Positions 52,211 through 62,578 of a stretch of 64,000 bases of DNA are shown one piece after another. Every line of letters starts with the position of its first letter. Position 1 is the stretch's first letter. A program made the translations under genes and the position numbers. The stretch lies in contig NZ_JMCL01000047.1 of NCBI RefSeq assembly GCF_000690905.1, positions 1 to 64,000 of the forward strand, written 5' to 3'. Under the pieces are notes generated by a model, which saw nothing but the letters and a program-made list of their open reading frames with translations, was not told where the DNA came from and searched no databases. The stretch comes from Pseudomonas sp. Ant30-3. Lineage in GTDB: Bacteria; Pseudomonadota; Gammaproteobacteria; Pseudomonadales; Pseudomonadaceae.

Positions 52211-52371
52211 CCCCCGTCGCGCAAAAAACCTTGTAAATTTTACCAGCGGTCTGGAAATCAGCTTTCAGGTGGTGATAAAAGGCTTTAGACAGGCGCTCAC
52301 AGCCTGAAATTTCCCGTTTCATTACGCCTATGCCAAACTAACCCACATATAGACAAGGTGAAAACTCTCTA

Positions 52372-55002
52372 ATGGCCGATTGGCAGTCCCTCGATCCCGA
52401 GGCCGCTCGTGAAGCGGAAAAATATGATAACCCTATTCCTAGCCGCGAACTGATCCTTCAGCACCTTGCTGATCGGGGTTCGCCTGCTAACCGCGAGCAA
52501 CTGGTCGAAGAGTTTGGTCTGACCACAGAAGACCAGGTCGAGGCCCTGCGCCGCCGCCTGCGCGCCATGGAGCGCGACGCTCAACTCATCTATACCCGTC
52601 GTGGTACGTATGCGCCGGTGGACAAGCTCGACCTGATCCTCGGTCGCATCAGCGGTCACCGTGATGGCTTCGGCTTCCTGGTGCCGGACGACGGCAGCGA
52701 CGATCTGTTCATGAGCCCGGCGCAGATGCGTCTGGTGTTCGACGGCGACCGTGCCTTGGCCCGCGTTTCCGGTCTGGACCGTCGCGGTCGCCGCGAAGGC
52801 ATGATCGTCGAAGTGGTTTCCCGCGCTCACGAGACTATCGTGGGTCGTTATTTCGAAGAGGGCGGTATCGGTTTCGTGGTCGCGGACAATCCGAAGATCC
52901 AGCAGGAAGTGCTGGTCACGCCGGGTCGCAATGCCAGCGCCAAGATCGGTCAGTTCGTCGAAGTGAAGATCACTCACTGGCCGACTCCGCGCTTCCAGCC
53001 GCAAGGCGACGTGGTTGAAGTTGTGGGCAACTACATGGCACCGGGCATGGAAATCGATGTCGCCCTTCGCGCCTACGATATTCCTCACGTCTGGCCTGAG
53101 GCGGTCCTCAAAGAAGCTGCCAAGCTCAAGCCGGAAGTCGAAGAAAAAGACAAAGAGAAGCGCATCGACTTGCGTCATCTGCCGTTCGTGACCATCGACG
53201 GTGAAGATGCGCGCGACTTCGATGACGCCGTCTACTGCGAGGCCAAGCCGGGCAAGCTGCGTCTGTTCTCTGGTGGCTGGAAGTTGTACGTGGCGATTGC
53301 CGACGTCTCCAGCTACGTGAAGATCGGTTCTGCGCTGGACAACGAATCCCAGGTTCGCGGCAACTCGGTGTACTTCCCCGAGCGCGTAATCCCGATGTTG
53401 CCGGAGCAGCTCTCCAACGGCTTGTGCTCGCTGAATCCGCACGTCGATCGCCTGGCCATGGTGTGCGAGATGACCATCTCGAAAACCGGCGAGATGACGG
53501 ATTACTGCTTCTACGAAGCGGTGATTCACTCCCACGCTCGTCTGACCTACAACAAGGTCAGCGCGATGCTGGAGACGCCGAAACTCACCGAGGCGCGTCA
53601 GCTTCGCGGCGAGTACAACGACGTTCTGCCGCACCTCAAGCAGCTTTACGCACTGTACAAAGTGTTGTTGGGCGCTCGTCACGTGCGTGGTGCGATCGAT
53701 TTCGAAACGCAGGAAACCCGGATCATCTTCGGCACCGAGCGCAAGATCGCCGAAATCCGTCCGACTGTTCGTAATGATGCGCACAAACTTATTGAGGAAT
53801 GCATGCTGGCGGCCAACGTGGCCACTGCTGAATTCCTGAAAAAGCACGAAATTCCGGCGTTGTATCGTGTCCACAACGGCCCACCGCCGGAGCGTCTGGA
53901 AAAACTGCGCGCCTTCCTCGGCGAGCTCGGTCTGTCCCTGCACAAAGGCAAGGACGGCCCGTCGCCGAAGGATTACCAGGCACTGCTGGCCAGCATCAAG
54001 GACCGTCCGGATTTCCATCTGATCCAGACCGTCATGCTGCGCTCGTTGAGTCAGGCGGTGTACAGCGCTGACAATCAGGGCCACTTCGGCCTGAATTACG
54101 AAGCCTATACCCACTTCACTTCGCCGATCCGTCGCTATCCGGACTTGCTCACGCACCGGGCGATCCGCAGCGTGATCCATTCGAAACAGGATACGCCGCA
54201 CGTTCGCCGTGCCGGTGCGATGACCATTCCGAAGGCGCGTATCTATCCGTACGACGAAGCGGCGCTGGAGCAACTCGGCGAGCAGTGCTCGATGAGCGAA
54301 CGTCGTGCTGACGAAGCGACCCGTGACGTCGTCAACTGGCTCAAGTGCGAGTTCATGAAAGACCGCGTGGGCGAGTCGTTCCCGGGCGTGATCACTGCCG
54401 TGACCGGGTTTGGCCTGTTCGTCGAGCTGACCGACATCTACGTCGAAGGCCTGGTGCACGTCACTGCGCTGCCGGGTGATTACTACCACTTCGACCCTGT
54501 GCATCACCGCCTCGCCGGTGAACGTACCGGTCGCAGCTTCCGCCTTGGCGACACCGTTGAAGTGCGCGTGATGCGCGTCGACCTCGACGAGCGCAAGATC
54601 GACTTCGAGATGGCTGAAAAAACCATCAGCGCGCCGATTGGCCGCAAGAAGCGCGGCACTGAAAAAACCGAGCCTGCCGGCAAATCCGCCGGTAAGACTG
54701 CAGCAGAACCGGCCCCGGCAAAAACCGGTCGTCGGCCAGCAAAGGAGAAGGCGGTAGAGGCCTATCGCCCAAGCGATGCGGCAGCCAAAAACGCCGAGCT
54801 GCGCAAGAGCCGTGAATTGAAACAGGCTTTATTGTCTGAAGCGAAAAGCGGTGGTAAAGCGGCGTCTGAGGGAAAGACCGGACGGTCGGCGCCTGACAAG
54901 GCTCCCGGCAGCAAGCCAGGCAAACACCGTAAAGGCCCGCCAAAAGCGGGTTCGGCTCCAGCCAAGAGCGGTGGGGCACGTAAACCTAAGGCCAAATCAT
55001 GA
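52372..55002 (+). CDS. rnr: Ribonuclease R
   Basis: RNase R is a processive 3'-5' exoribonuclease that degrades structured RNA and helps in quality control. The 876-aa protein has an N-terminal helix-turn-helix, two cold-shock domains (about 85-240), the RNB catalytic domain with DARDFDDAVYC near residue 280 (catalytic Asp residues), an S1 domain near 660-740, and a long Lys/Ala/Pro-rich basic tail after about 755 (repeats such as KTAAEPAPAKTGRRPAKEK). Its stop overlaps rlmB by four bases. It stands in the conserved rnr-rlmB-rpsF order. Confidence 0.97.
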   Translation: MADWQSLDPEAAREAEKYDNPIPSRELILQHLADRGSPANREQLVEEFGLTTEDQVEALRRRLRAMERDAQLIYTRRGTYAPVDKLDLILGRISGHRDGFGFLVPDDGSDDLFMSPAQMRLVFDGDRALARVSGLDRRGRREGMIVEVVSRAHETIVGRYFEEGGIGFVVADNPKIQQEVLVTPGRNASAKIGQFVEVKITHWPTPRFQPQGDVVEVVGNYMAPGMEIDVALRAYDIPHVWPEAVLKEAAKLKPEVEEKDKEKRIDLRHLPFVTIDGEDARDFDDAVYCEAKPGKLRLFSGGWKLYVAIADVSSYVKIGSALDNESQVRGNSVYFPERVIPMLPEQLSNGLCSLNPHVDRLAMVCEMTISKTGEMTDYCFYEAVIHSHARLTYNKVSAMLETPKLTEARQLRGEYNDVLPHLKQLYALYKVLLGARHVRGAIDFETQETRIIFGTERKIAEIRPTVRNDAHKLIEECMLAANVATAEFLKKHEIPALYRVHNGPPPERLEKLRAFLGELGLSLHKGKDGPSPKDYQALLASIKDRPDFHLIQTVMLRSLSQAVYSADNQGHFGLNYEAYTHFTSPIRRYPDLLTHRAIRSVIHSKQDTPHVRRAGAMTIPKARIYPYDEAALEQLGEQCSMSERRADEATRDVVNWLKCEFMKDRVGESFPGVITAVTGFGLFVELTDIYVEGLVHVTALPGDYYHFDPVHHRLAGERTGRSFRLGDTVEVRVMRVDLDERKIDFEMAEKTISAPIGRKKRGTEKTEPAGKSAGKTAAEPAPAKTGRRPAKEKAVEAYRPSDAAAKNAELRKSRELKQALLSEAKSGGKAASEGKTGRSAPDKAPGSKPGKHRKGPPKAGSAPAKSGGARKPKAKS

Positions 55003-55763
55003 GTCTGGAAAAAATCTACGGCGTGCATGCGGTAGAAGCGTTGTTGCGTCACCACCCGAAACGCGTCAAGCAGATCTGGCTGGCCGAAGGTCGCAGTGAT
55101 CCGCGCGTTCAGACGTTGATCGAGCTGGCAAGCCAGAACCGTGTGGCCGTTGGCAATGCCGAACGTCGTGAACTCGACGCGTGGGTTGAGGGCGTGCACC
55201 AAGGCGTGGTTGCGGACGTGAGTCCAAGCCAGGTCTGGGGCGAAGCGATGCTCGACGAGCTGCTCGATCGCACCGAAGGCGCACCCCTGCTGCTGGTGCT
55301 CGACGGCGTGACCGATCCGCACAACCTCGGCGCTTGCCTGCGCTCGGCCGATGCCGCCGGTGCGCTGGCGGTGATCGTGCCCAAGGACAAATCAGCCACG
55401 CTGACCCCAACGGTACGGAAAGTCGCCTGCGGCGCCGCGGAAGTGATTCCGTTGGTGGCCGTCACCAACCTGGCGCGTACCCTGGAAAAACTCAAGCAGC
55501 GTGGTTTGTGGGTTGTCGGTACGGCGGGGGAGGCCGAACAAAGTCTGTACCAGCAAGACATGACCGGGCCGACCATTCTGATCATGGGTGCGGAAGGCAG
55601 CGGCATGCGTCGTTTGACTCGCGATCTGTGCGATTACCTGGTGCATCTGCCGATGACGGGCAGCGTCAGCAGTCTCAACGTATCCGTGGCGACTGGCGTT
55701 TGCCTGTTCGAAGCCCAGCGTCAGCGTAGCGTCAAGGTGAGCGGAACCAGCAAGAAGTCTTGA
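54999..55763 (+). CDS. rlmB: 23S rRNA 2'-O-methyltransferase RlmB
   Basis: RlmB methylates the ribose of G2251 in 23S rRNA. The 254-aa SpoU-family protein has an N-terminal substrate-binding domain and knot motifs: LDGVTDPHNLGACLRSADAAG near residue 105, MGAEGSGMRRLT near 197, and SLNVSVATGVCLFE near 228. It starts at 54999, the ATGA overlap with rnr, which fixes the start. Confidence 0.97.
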   Translation: MSLEKIYGVHAVEALLRHHPKRVKQIWLAEGRSDPRVQTLIELASQNRVAVGNAERRELDAWVEGVHQGVVADVSPSQVWGEAMLDELLDRTEGAPLLLVLDGVTDPHNLGACLRSADAAGALAVIVPKDKSATLTPTVRKVACGAAEVIPLVAVTNLARTLEKLKQRGLWVVGTAGEAEQSLYQQDMTGPTILIMGAEGSGMRRLTRDLCDYLVHLPMTGSVSSLNVSVATGVCLFEAQRQRSVKVSGTSKKS

Positions 55764-55778
55764 GTCAGTTGTAATTTC

Positions 55779-55869
55779 TGTGGGAGCGAGCCTGCTCGCG
55801 AAAGCGGAGCAACATTCAGTATCAATGTTGAATGTTATGCCCACTTCGCGAGCAGGCTCGCTCCCACAG
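55779..55869. repeat. REP-type palindrome (GTGGGAGCGAGCCTGCTCGCGA family)
   Basis: CTGTGGGAGCGAGCCTGCTC (from 55778) is the inverse of GAGCAGGCTCGCTCCCACAG ending at 55869. It occupies part of the 314-base gap between rlmB and rpsF; the rest holds the promoter. Confidence 0.93.
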
Positions 55870-55930
55870 AGGTTTGTGTCAGGGCAAATAGTGCGCTGTG
55901 AATCAACTGTTCAAATAATCACCAATTGCC

Positions 55931-55959
55931 TTGCGCCTCTCCCGCCCCTTCTCTACAAT
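55931..55959 (+). promoter_or_regulatory. Promoter of the rpsF-rpsR operon
   Basis: TTGCGC (55931-55936) and TACAAT (55954-55959) with 17-base spacing, about 120 bases before rpsF. The leader has room for an S6/S18-type mRNA regulator but I did not resolve one. Confidence 0.62.
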
Positions 55960-56077
55960 TGCGCCCCTTGCTGTGACGGCAGGCACGCATGTGTCTATCG
56001 CAAGCAAGTCCATTAGTGTCATTCACTCCTTGTCTGACCGCTTTTGAGCGGCAGGCTACAACCCGTAAGGAGCATTC

Positions 56078-56500
56078 ATGCGTCATTACGAAATCATCTT
56101 TTTGGTCCACCCGGATCAAAGCGAGCAAGTCGGCGGCATGGTTGAGCGTTACACCAAGCTGATCGAAGAAGACGGCGGCAAAATCCACCGTCTGGAAGAT
56201 TGGGGCCGTCGTCAACTGGCCTACGCAATCAACAATGTTCACAAGGCTCACTACGTGATGCTGAACGTTGAATGCACTGGCAAGGCCCTGGCCGAGCTGG
56301 AAGACAACTTCCGCTACAACGATGCAGTGATCCGTAACCTGGTCATCCGTCGCGAAGAAGCCGTCACCGGCCAATCCGAGATGCTCAAGGCTGAAGAAAA
56401 CCGCAGTGAGCGCCGTGAGCGTCGCGACCGTCCTGAGCACGAAGGCGCTGAAAGCGCTGATAGTGATGACAGCGACAACAGCGATAACGCTGACGAGTAA
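56078..56500 (+). CDS. rpsF: 30S ribosomal protein S6
   Basis: S6 binds 16S rRNA with S18. The 140-aa protein shows the family core [18 protein letters not shown] at the start and [16 protein letters not shown] near residue 48, and a long acidic C-terminal tail ([16 protein letters not shown]) as usual for S6. Good ribosome site AAGGAG before the ATG. rpsR follows after 28 bases. Confidence 0.98.
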   Translation: MRHYEIIFLVHPDQSEQVGGMVERYTKLIEEDGGKIHRLEDWGRRQLAYAINNVHKAHYVMLNVECTGKALAELEDNFRYNDAVIRNLVIRREEAVTGQSEMLKAEENRSERRERRDRPEHEGAESADSDDSDNSDNADE

Positions 56501-56528
56501 TCCACGGACCTTTTGAGGAGCCTATTAC

Positions 56529-56759
56529 ATGGCACGTTTCTTCCGTCGTCGTAAATTCTGCCGCTTCACCGCTGAAGACGTGAAGGAGATCGATTACAAA
56601 GATCTCAACACTCTGAAAGCTTATGTATCCGAGACCGGCAAAATCGTTCCAAGCCGCATCACCGGTACCAAAGCTCGTTATCAGCGTCAGCTGGCCACCG
56701 CTATCAAGCGCGCCCGCTTCCTGGCCCTGCTGGCCTACACCGACAGCCACGGCCGCTGA
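56529..56759 (+). CDS. rpsR: 30S ribosomal protein S18
   Basis: A 76-aa basic protein with [17 protein letters not shown] and the KYQ/RQL rRNA-binding helices; standard S18. It pairs with S6 on the 30S platform. TTTGAGGAG precedes the ATG. DUF2232 and rplI follow on the same strand. Confidence 0.98.
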
Positions 56760-56795
56760 GACCGGGCAGTCGACACGTAGCAAAGGATTGAATGC

Positions 56796-57689
56796 ATGCG
56801 AGCCATAGCTGAGTTCATCATGCGCGGCCGCATGCAGGCCACTCTCGTAGTGGCTGGATGCGCGGCATTGCCGTTGTTGTATTGGTTGGGTGCTGCCGCA
56901 GGATGCTTCGTGCTCCTGCGGCGCGGATTGAAGGACGCGTCAAGCGTTCTTGTTATGGGACTGCTGCCGGCCTTGGTCTGGTGGCTTTACGCCGATGACC
57001 CTCGTTCACTTCTGGTGATGTTGGGGTCTTGGAGCCTTGCGTTGGTTTTGCGCGCAAGTGAGTCCTGGAACCGCGTGCTGCTGGTCAGCATAGCGATGGG
57101 AGTGGTGTTTTCGTTGGTGCTGGGGACGGTTTTCGCTCCCCAAATCGAGATGCTGGCGCAGGCTTTGATAAAAGTCATGCCGTCGCTACTCGGTGATGTC
57201 TACCAAAAGTTGTCGGTAGATGAGCAAGCGCATTTTGCGTCCTTGATTGCACCGGTCCTGACCGGCCTGATTGCGGCCTTGTTGCAAATCGTCAGTGTGC
57301 TGAGCCTGATTGTCGGGCGCTACTGGCAGGCGTTGTTGTACAACCCGGGCGGTTTTGGTCGCGAGTTTCGCGCCATCCGCTTCCCGCTTCTACCAGCGAT
57401 GTTGCTGCTGGCGTGCATGCTTCTGGGGCCGAACATCGGTCCCCAGATGGCCATGTTGACGCCGTTGTGCAGCGTACCGTTGGTGATCGCCGGGCTGGCC
57501 CTGATTCATGGGCTGGTGGCGCAGAAGCGACTGGCCAGGTTCTGGCTGGTTGGGTTGTACGTCACGCTGTTGCTGTTCATGCAGCTGATCTATCCGTTGC
57601 TGGTGGTCTTGGCCATCGTCGACAGCCTGATTGATTTTCGCGGTCGTTCGGCACCGAAAGATGCCGATAGCGCGAACGGTGAAGGTTAA
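56796..57689 (+). CDS. DUF2232 family membrane protein
   Basis: A 297-aa hydrophobic protein with about eight membrane segments (from residue 14 on, and closing with YVTLLLFMQLIYPLLVVLAIVDS). This gene between rpsR and rplI is typical of pseudomonads and matches the DUF2232/YybS-like family; the function is not known. There are no soluble domains. Start ATG at 56796 follows AAAGGA. Same operon as the ribosomal proteins. Confidence 0.85.
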   Translation: MRAIAEFIMRGRMQATLVVAGCAALPLLYWLGAAAGCFVLLRRGLKDASSVLVMGLLPALVWWLYADDPRSLLVMLGSWSLALVLRASESWNRVLLVSIAMGVVFSLVLGTVFAPQIEMLAQALIKVMPSLLGDVYQKLSVDEQAHFASLIAPVLTGLIAALLQIVSVLSLIVGRYWQALLYNPGGFGREFRAIRFPLLPAMLLLACMLLGPNIGPQMAMLTPLCSVPLVIAGLALIHGLVAQKRLARFWLVGLYVTLLLFMQLIYPLLVVLAIVDSLIDFRGRSAPKDADSANGEG

Positions 57690-57708
57690 AAGTTAAGAGG
57701 ATTTTCAC

Positions 57709-58155
57709 ATGCAACTGATCCTTCTGGAAAAAGTCACCAACCTGGGCAACCTGGGTGACAAAGTAAACGTTAAGGCCGGTTACGGTCGTAACTACCTGCT
57801 GCCTTACGGCAAAGCTACCGCTGCGACCGCTGCCAACCTGGCTGCGTTCGAAGAGCGTCGCGCTGAGCTGGAAAAAGCCGCAGCAGATCGCAAGACCTCG
57901 GCTGAAAGCCGTGCCGCCCAACTGGCTGAGCTGGAAGTGACTATCACTGCCACCGCTGGCGACGAAGGCAAGCTGTTCGGTTCGATCGGTACTCACGACA
58001 TCGCTGACGCACTGACCGCCTCTGGCGTTGAAGTCGCGAAAAGCGAAGTTCGTCTGCCGAACGGCACTATCCGCAACGTAGGGGAATTCGACGTAGCCGT
58101 GCACTTGCACGCCGAAGTTGAAGCCACCGTACGCGTTGTCGTGGTAGCAGCTTAA
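57709..58155 (+). CDS. rplI: 50S ribosomal protein L9
   Basis: L9 binds 23S rRNA domain V and spans between ribosomes. The 148-aa protein has the N-terminal [32 protein letters not shown] segment, the long connecting helix, and the C-terminal domain with [21 protein letters not shown] is just upstream. It is followed by a terminator and dnaB. Confidence 0.98.
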   Translation: MQLILLEKVTNLGNLGDKVNVKAGYGRNYLLPYGKATAATAANLAAFEERRAELEKAAADRKTSAESRAAQLAELEVTITATAGDEGKLFGSIGTHDIADALTASGVEVAKSEVRLPNGTIRNVGEFDVAVHLHAEVEATVRVVVVAA

Positions 58156-58200
58156 GCAGCACTTGTCGGCTGGCACCCTCGGGTGCTTGTCGGTAACATC

Positions 58201-58238
58201 GGGCACGATCCTGTTTACAGGTCGTGCCCTTTGTCTTT
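58201..58238 (+). terminator. Terminator after rplI
   Basis: GGGCACGA-TCCTGTTTACAGG-TCGTGCCC followed by TTTGTCTTT; a smaller hairpin GCACCC-TC-GGGTGC is 20 bases upstream. Confidence 0.85.
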
Positions 58239-58274
58239 CTGCAGTTCCTGATTTTCCTAACTATTCAAGTGGCC

Positions 58275-59669
58275 ATGAACGATATCTCCGCTCCCGAGCA
58301 ATACGATCTGCAAACCGCTGCCCTGAAGGTGCCGCCGCATTCCATCGAGGCCGAACAGGCCGTGCTCGGTGGCTTGATGCTGGACAACAACGCCTGGGAA
58401 CGCGTGCTGGATCAAGTCTCCGACGGCGATTTCTATCGACATGACCACCGTCTGATTTTCCGGGCGATTGCCAAGCTCGCCGACCAGAACTCACCGATCG
58501 ACGTGGTGACCCTGGCCGAGCAACTCGACAAGGAAGGTCAGACTTCGCAAGTCGGCGGCCTCGGTTACCTGGGTGAGCTGGCGAAGAACACGCCGTCGGT
58601 TGCCAACATCAAGGCCTATGCCCAGATCGTTCGTGCCCGCGCAACCCTGCGCCAGTTGATCGGCATCGCCACCGAAATCGCCGACAGTGCCTTCAACCCC
58701 GAAGGCCGCAGTGCGGAAGAAATTCTCGACGAAGCCGAGCGACAGATCTTCCAGATCGCCGAGGCCCGGCCTAAAACCGGCGGCCCGGTAAGCGTCAACG
58801 ACCTGTTGACCAAAGCCATCGACCGCATCGACACCCTGTTCAATACCGACAACGCCATCACCGGGCTGTCCACCGGCTATACCGACCTCGACGGGATGAC
58901 CAGTGGCCTGCAGCCGTCCGACCTGATCATCGTCGCCGGCCGTCCTTCCATGGGTAAAACCACCTTTGCGATGAACCTGGTGGAAAACGCGGTGTTGCGC
59001 AGTGACAAGTGCGTACTGGTTTACTCGCTGGAGATGCCAGGCGAATCGCTGATCATGCGTATGTTGTCTTCCCTTGGGCGTATCGACCAGACCAAGGTCC
59101 GTGCCGGTCGACTGGAAGACGACGATTGGCCGCGCCTGACCTCGGCGGTCAACCTGCTCAACGATCGCAAGCTGTTCATTGACGATACGGCGGGTATCAG
59201 CCCCTCGGAGATGCGCGCGCGGACCCGGCGTTTGGTGCGTGAGCATGGCGATGTCGGCCTGATCATGATCGACTACCTGCAATTGATGCAGATTCCCGGC
59301 TCTGGCGGCGATAACCGCACCAACGAGATTTCCGAGATCTCGCGCTCTCTGAAAGCACTGGCCAAGGAATTCAATTGCCCGGTGGTGGCGTTGTCCCAGC
59401 TCAACCGATCGCTTGAGCAACGGCCAAACAAACGTCCGATCAACTCCGACCTTCGGGAATCCGGAGCGATCGAGCAGGATGCTGACGTGATCATGTTTGT
59501 GTACCGGGACGAGGTCTATCACCCGGAAACTGAACACAAAGGCATCGCCGAGATCATCATCGGTAAACAGCGGAACGGCCCGATCGGGACGTCCCGACTG
59601 GCGTTCATTGGCAAATACACCCGTTTCGAAAACCTCGCGCCGGGCAGTTACAACTTCGACGACGAATAA
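58275..59669 (+). CDS. dnaB: Replicative DNA helicase DnaB
   Basis: DnaB is the hexameric 5'-3' helicase of the replisome. The 464-aa protein has the N-terminal domain (PPHSIEAEQAVLGGLMLDN), the linker, and the RecA-like domain with Walker A GRPSMGKT (residues 222-229), and the DnaB motifs VGLIMIDYLQLM and SQLNRSLEQR. The ATG at 58275 (MNDISAPEQYD) has no strong ribosome site, though it matches the family start. It follows rplI as in E. coli. Confidence 0.97.
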   Translation: MNDISAPEQYDLQTAALKVPPHSIEAEQAVLGGLMLDNNAWERVLDQVSDGDFYRHDHRLIFRAIAKLADQNSPIDVVTLAEQLDKEGQTSQVGGLGYLGELAKNTPSVANIKAYAQIVRARATLRQLIGIATEIADSAFNPEGRSAEEILDEAERQIFQIAEARPKTGGPVSVNDLLTKAIDRIDTLFNTDNAITGLSTGYTDLDGMTSGLQPSDLIIVAGRPSMGKTTFAMNLVENAVLRSDKCVLVYSLEMPGESLIMRMLSSLGRIDQTKVRAGRLEDDDWPRLTSAVNLLNDRKLFIDDTAGISPSEMRARTRRLVREHGDVGLIMIDYLQLMQIPGSGGDNRTNEISEISRSLKALAKEFNCPVVALSQLNRSLEQRPNKRPINSDLRESGAIEQDADVIMFVYRDEVYHPETEHKGIAEIIIGKQRNGPIGTSRLAFIGKYTRFENLAPGSYNFDDE

Positions 59670-59691
59670 TTCTGTCGTCAGGGCGGGCCTC

Positions 59692-59755
59692 ATCGCGAGC
59701 AGGCTCACTCCCACATTAGAATGCGTTCCCCTGTGGGAGCGAGCCTGCTCGCGAT
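59692..59755. repeat. REP-type palindrome (GTGGGAGCGAGCCTGCTCGCGAT family)
   Basis: ATCGCGAGCAGGCTCACTCC from 59692 is inverted as GGAGCGAGCCTGCTCGCGAT ending at 59755, with one mismatch. Between dnaB and the ygiQ promoter. Confidence 0.9.
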
Positions 59756-59784
59756 TGTGTCGCCATCAATTCCGACCACAGCCG

Positions 59785-59813
59785 TCGGAATTGGTTAAAT
59801 TTTGTGCTATATT
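59785..59813 (+). promoter_or_regulatory. Candidate extended -10 promoter of ygiQ
   Basis: TGCTATATT (59806-59814) is an extended -10, 40 bases before the ygiQ ATG; the -35 region (TCGGAA about 17 bases upstream) is poor, as expected for extended -10 promoters. Confidence 0.4.
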
Positions 59814-59852
59814 CCGCGCCCGCGATTTTTCATCTCAACACCGGTCATCGTC

Positions 59853-62156
<2,304 letters not shown>

Positions 62157-62173
62157 ACGCTGACCGCTGATAA

Positions 62174-62206
62174 CAGAACGCCAACCTTCGGGTTGGCGTT
62201 CTGCGT
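62174..62206 (+). terminator. Rho-independent terminator after ygiQ
   Basis: CAGAACGCCAACC-TTCG-GGTTGGCGTTCTG is a perfect 13-base-pair stem with a tetraloop, 18 bases after the stop; T run is short. Confidence 0.85.
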
Positions 62207-62244
62207 TGGGTCAGAGCGCAAAGTGGTGATGAATTCACTGGCCT

Positions 62245-62390
62245 CTTCGCGAGCAAGCCCGCTCCCACCTTGGAATGCCGCCTCCTGTGGGAGCAAGCCC
62301 GCTCCCACCTCGGAATGCCCTCTCCTGTGGGAGCGAGCCCGCTCCCACCTTGGAATGCCCTCTCCTGTGGGAGCGAGCCTGCTCGCGAAG
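62245..62390. repeat. 40-bp tandem repeat array enclosed by REP arms
   Basis: Three 40-base units starting at 62251, 62291 and 62331, plus a partial unit at 62371, share GAGC[A/G]AGCCCGCTCCCACCT and CTGTGG. CTTCGCGAGC (62245-62254) and GCTCGCGAAG (62381-62390) close the array as an inverted repeat. The 422-base gap between ygiQ and the next gene holds only this, the terminator and the start region. Confidence 0.9.
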
Positions 62391-62578
62391 GCGCCGGTAC
62401 AGCCAGCGCATAACGCGGCCGATCGCCACATTTGTGTGCACCTCAATCCGCCTCATTTCCAACAGCGCCCGGTTTTGGTGCTGCACCCCCGCCACCCAGC
62501 ATCGAATGCCCCGCCGCCCCTGCATGGCATAACTCTTGCGCACTCTTGCATACGCTCAAGGCTCGCAGGAGGCACGCC

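Noticed and set aside
62245..62390. Possible small CRISPR array
   Set aside because: The 40-base units are contiguous with no unique spacers, and match REP sequences; no cas genes are near.
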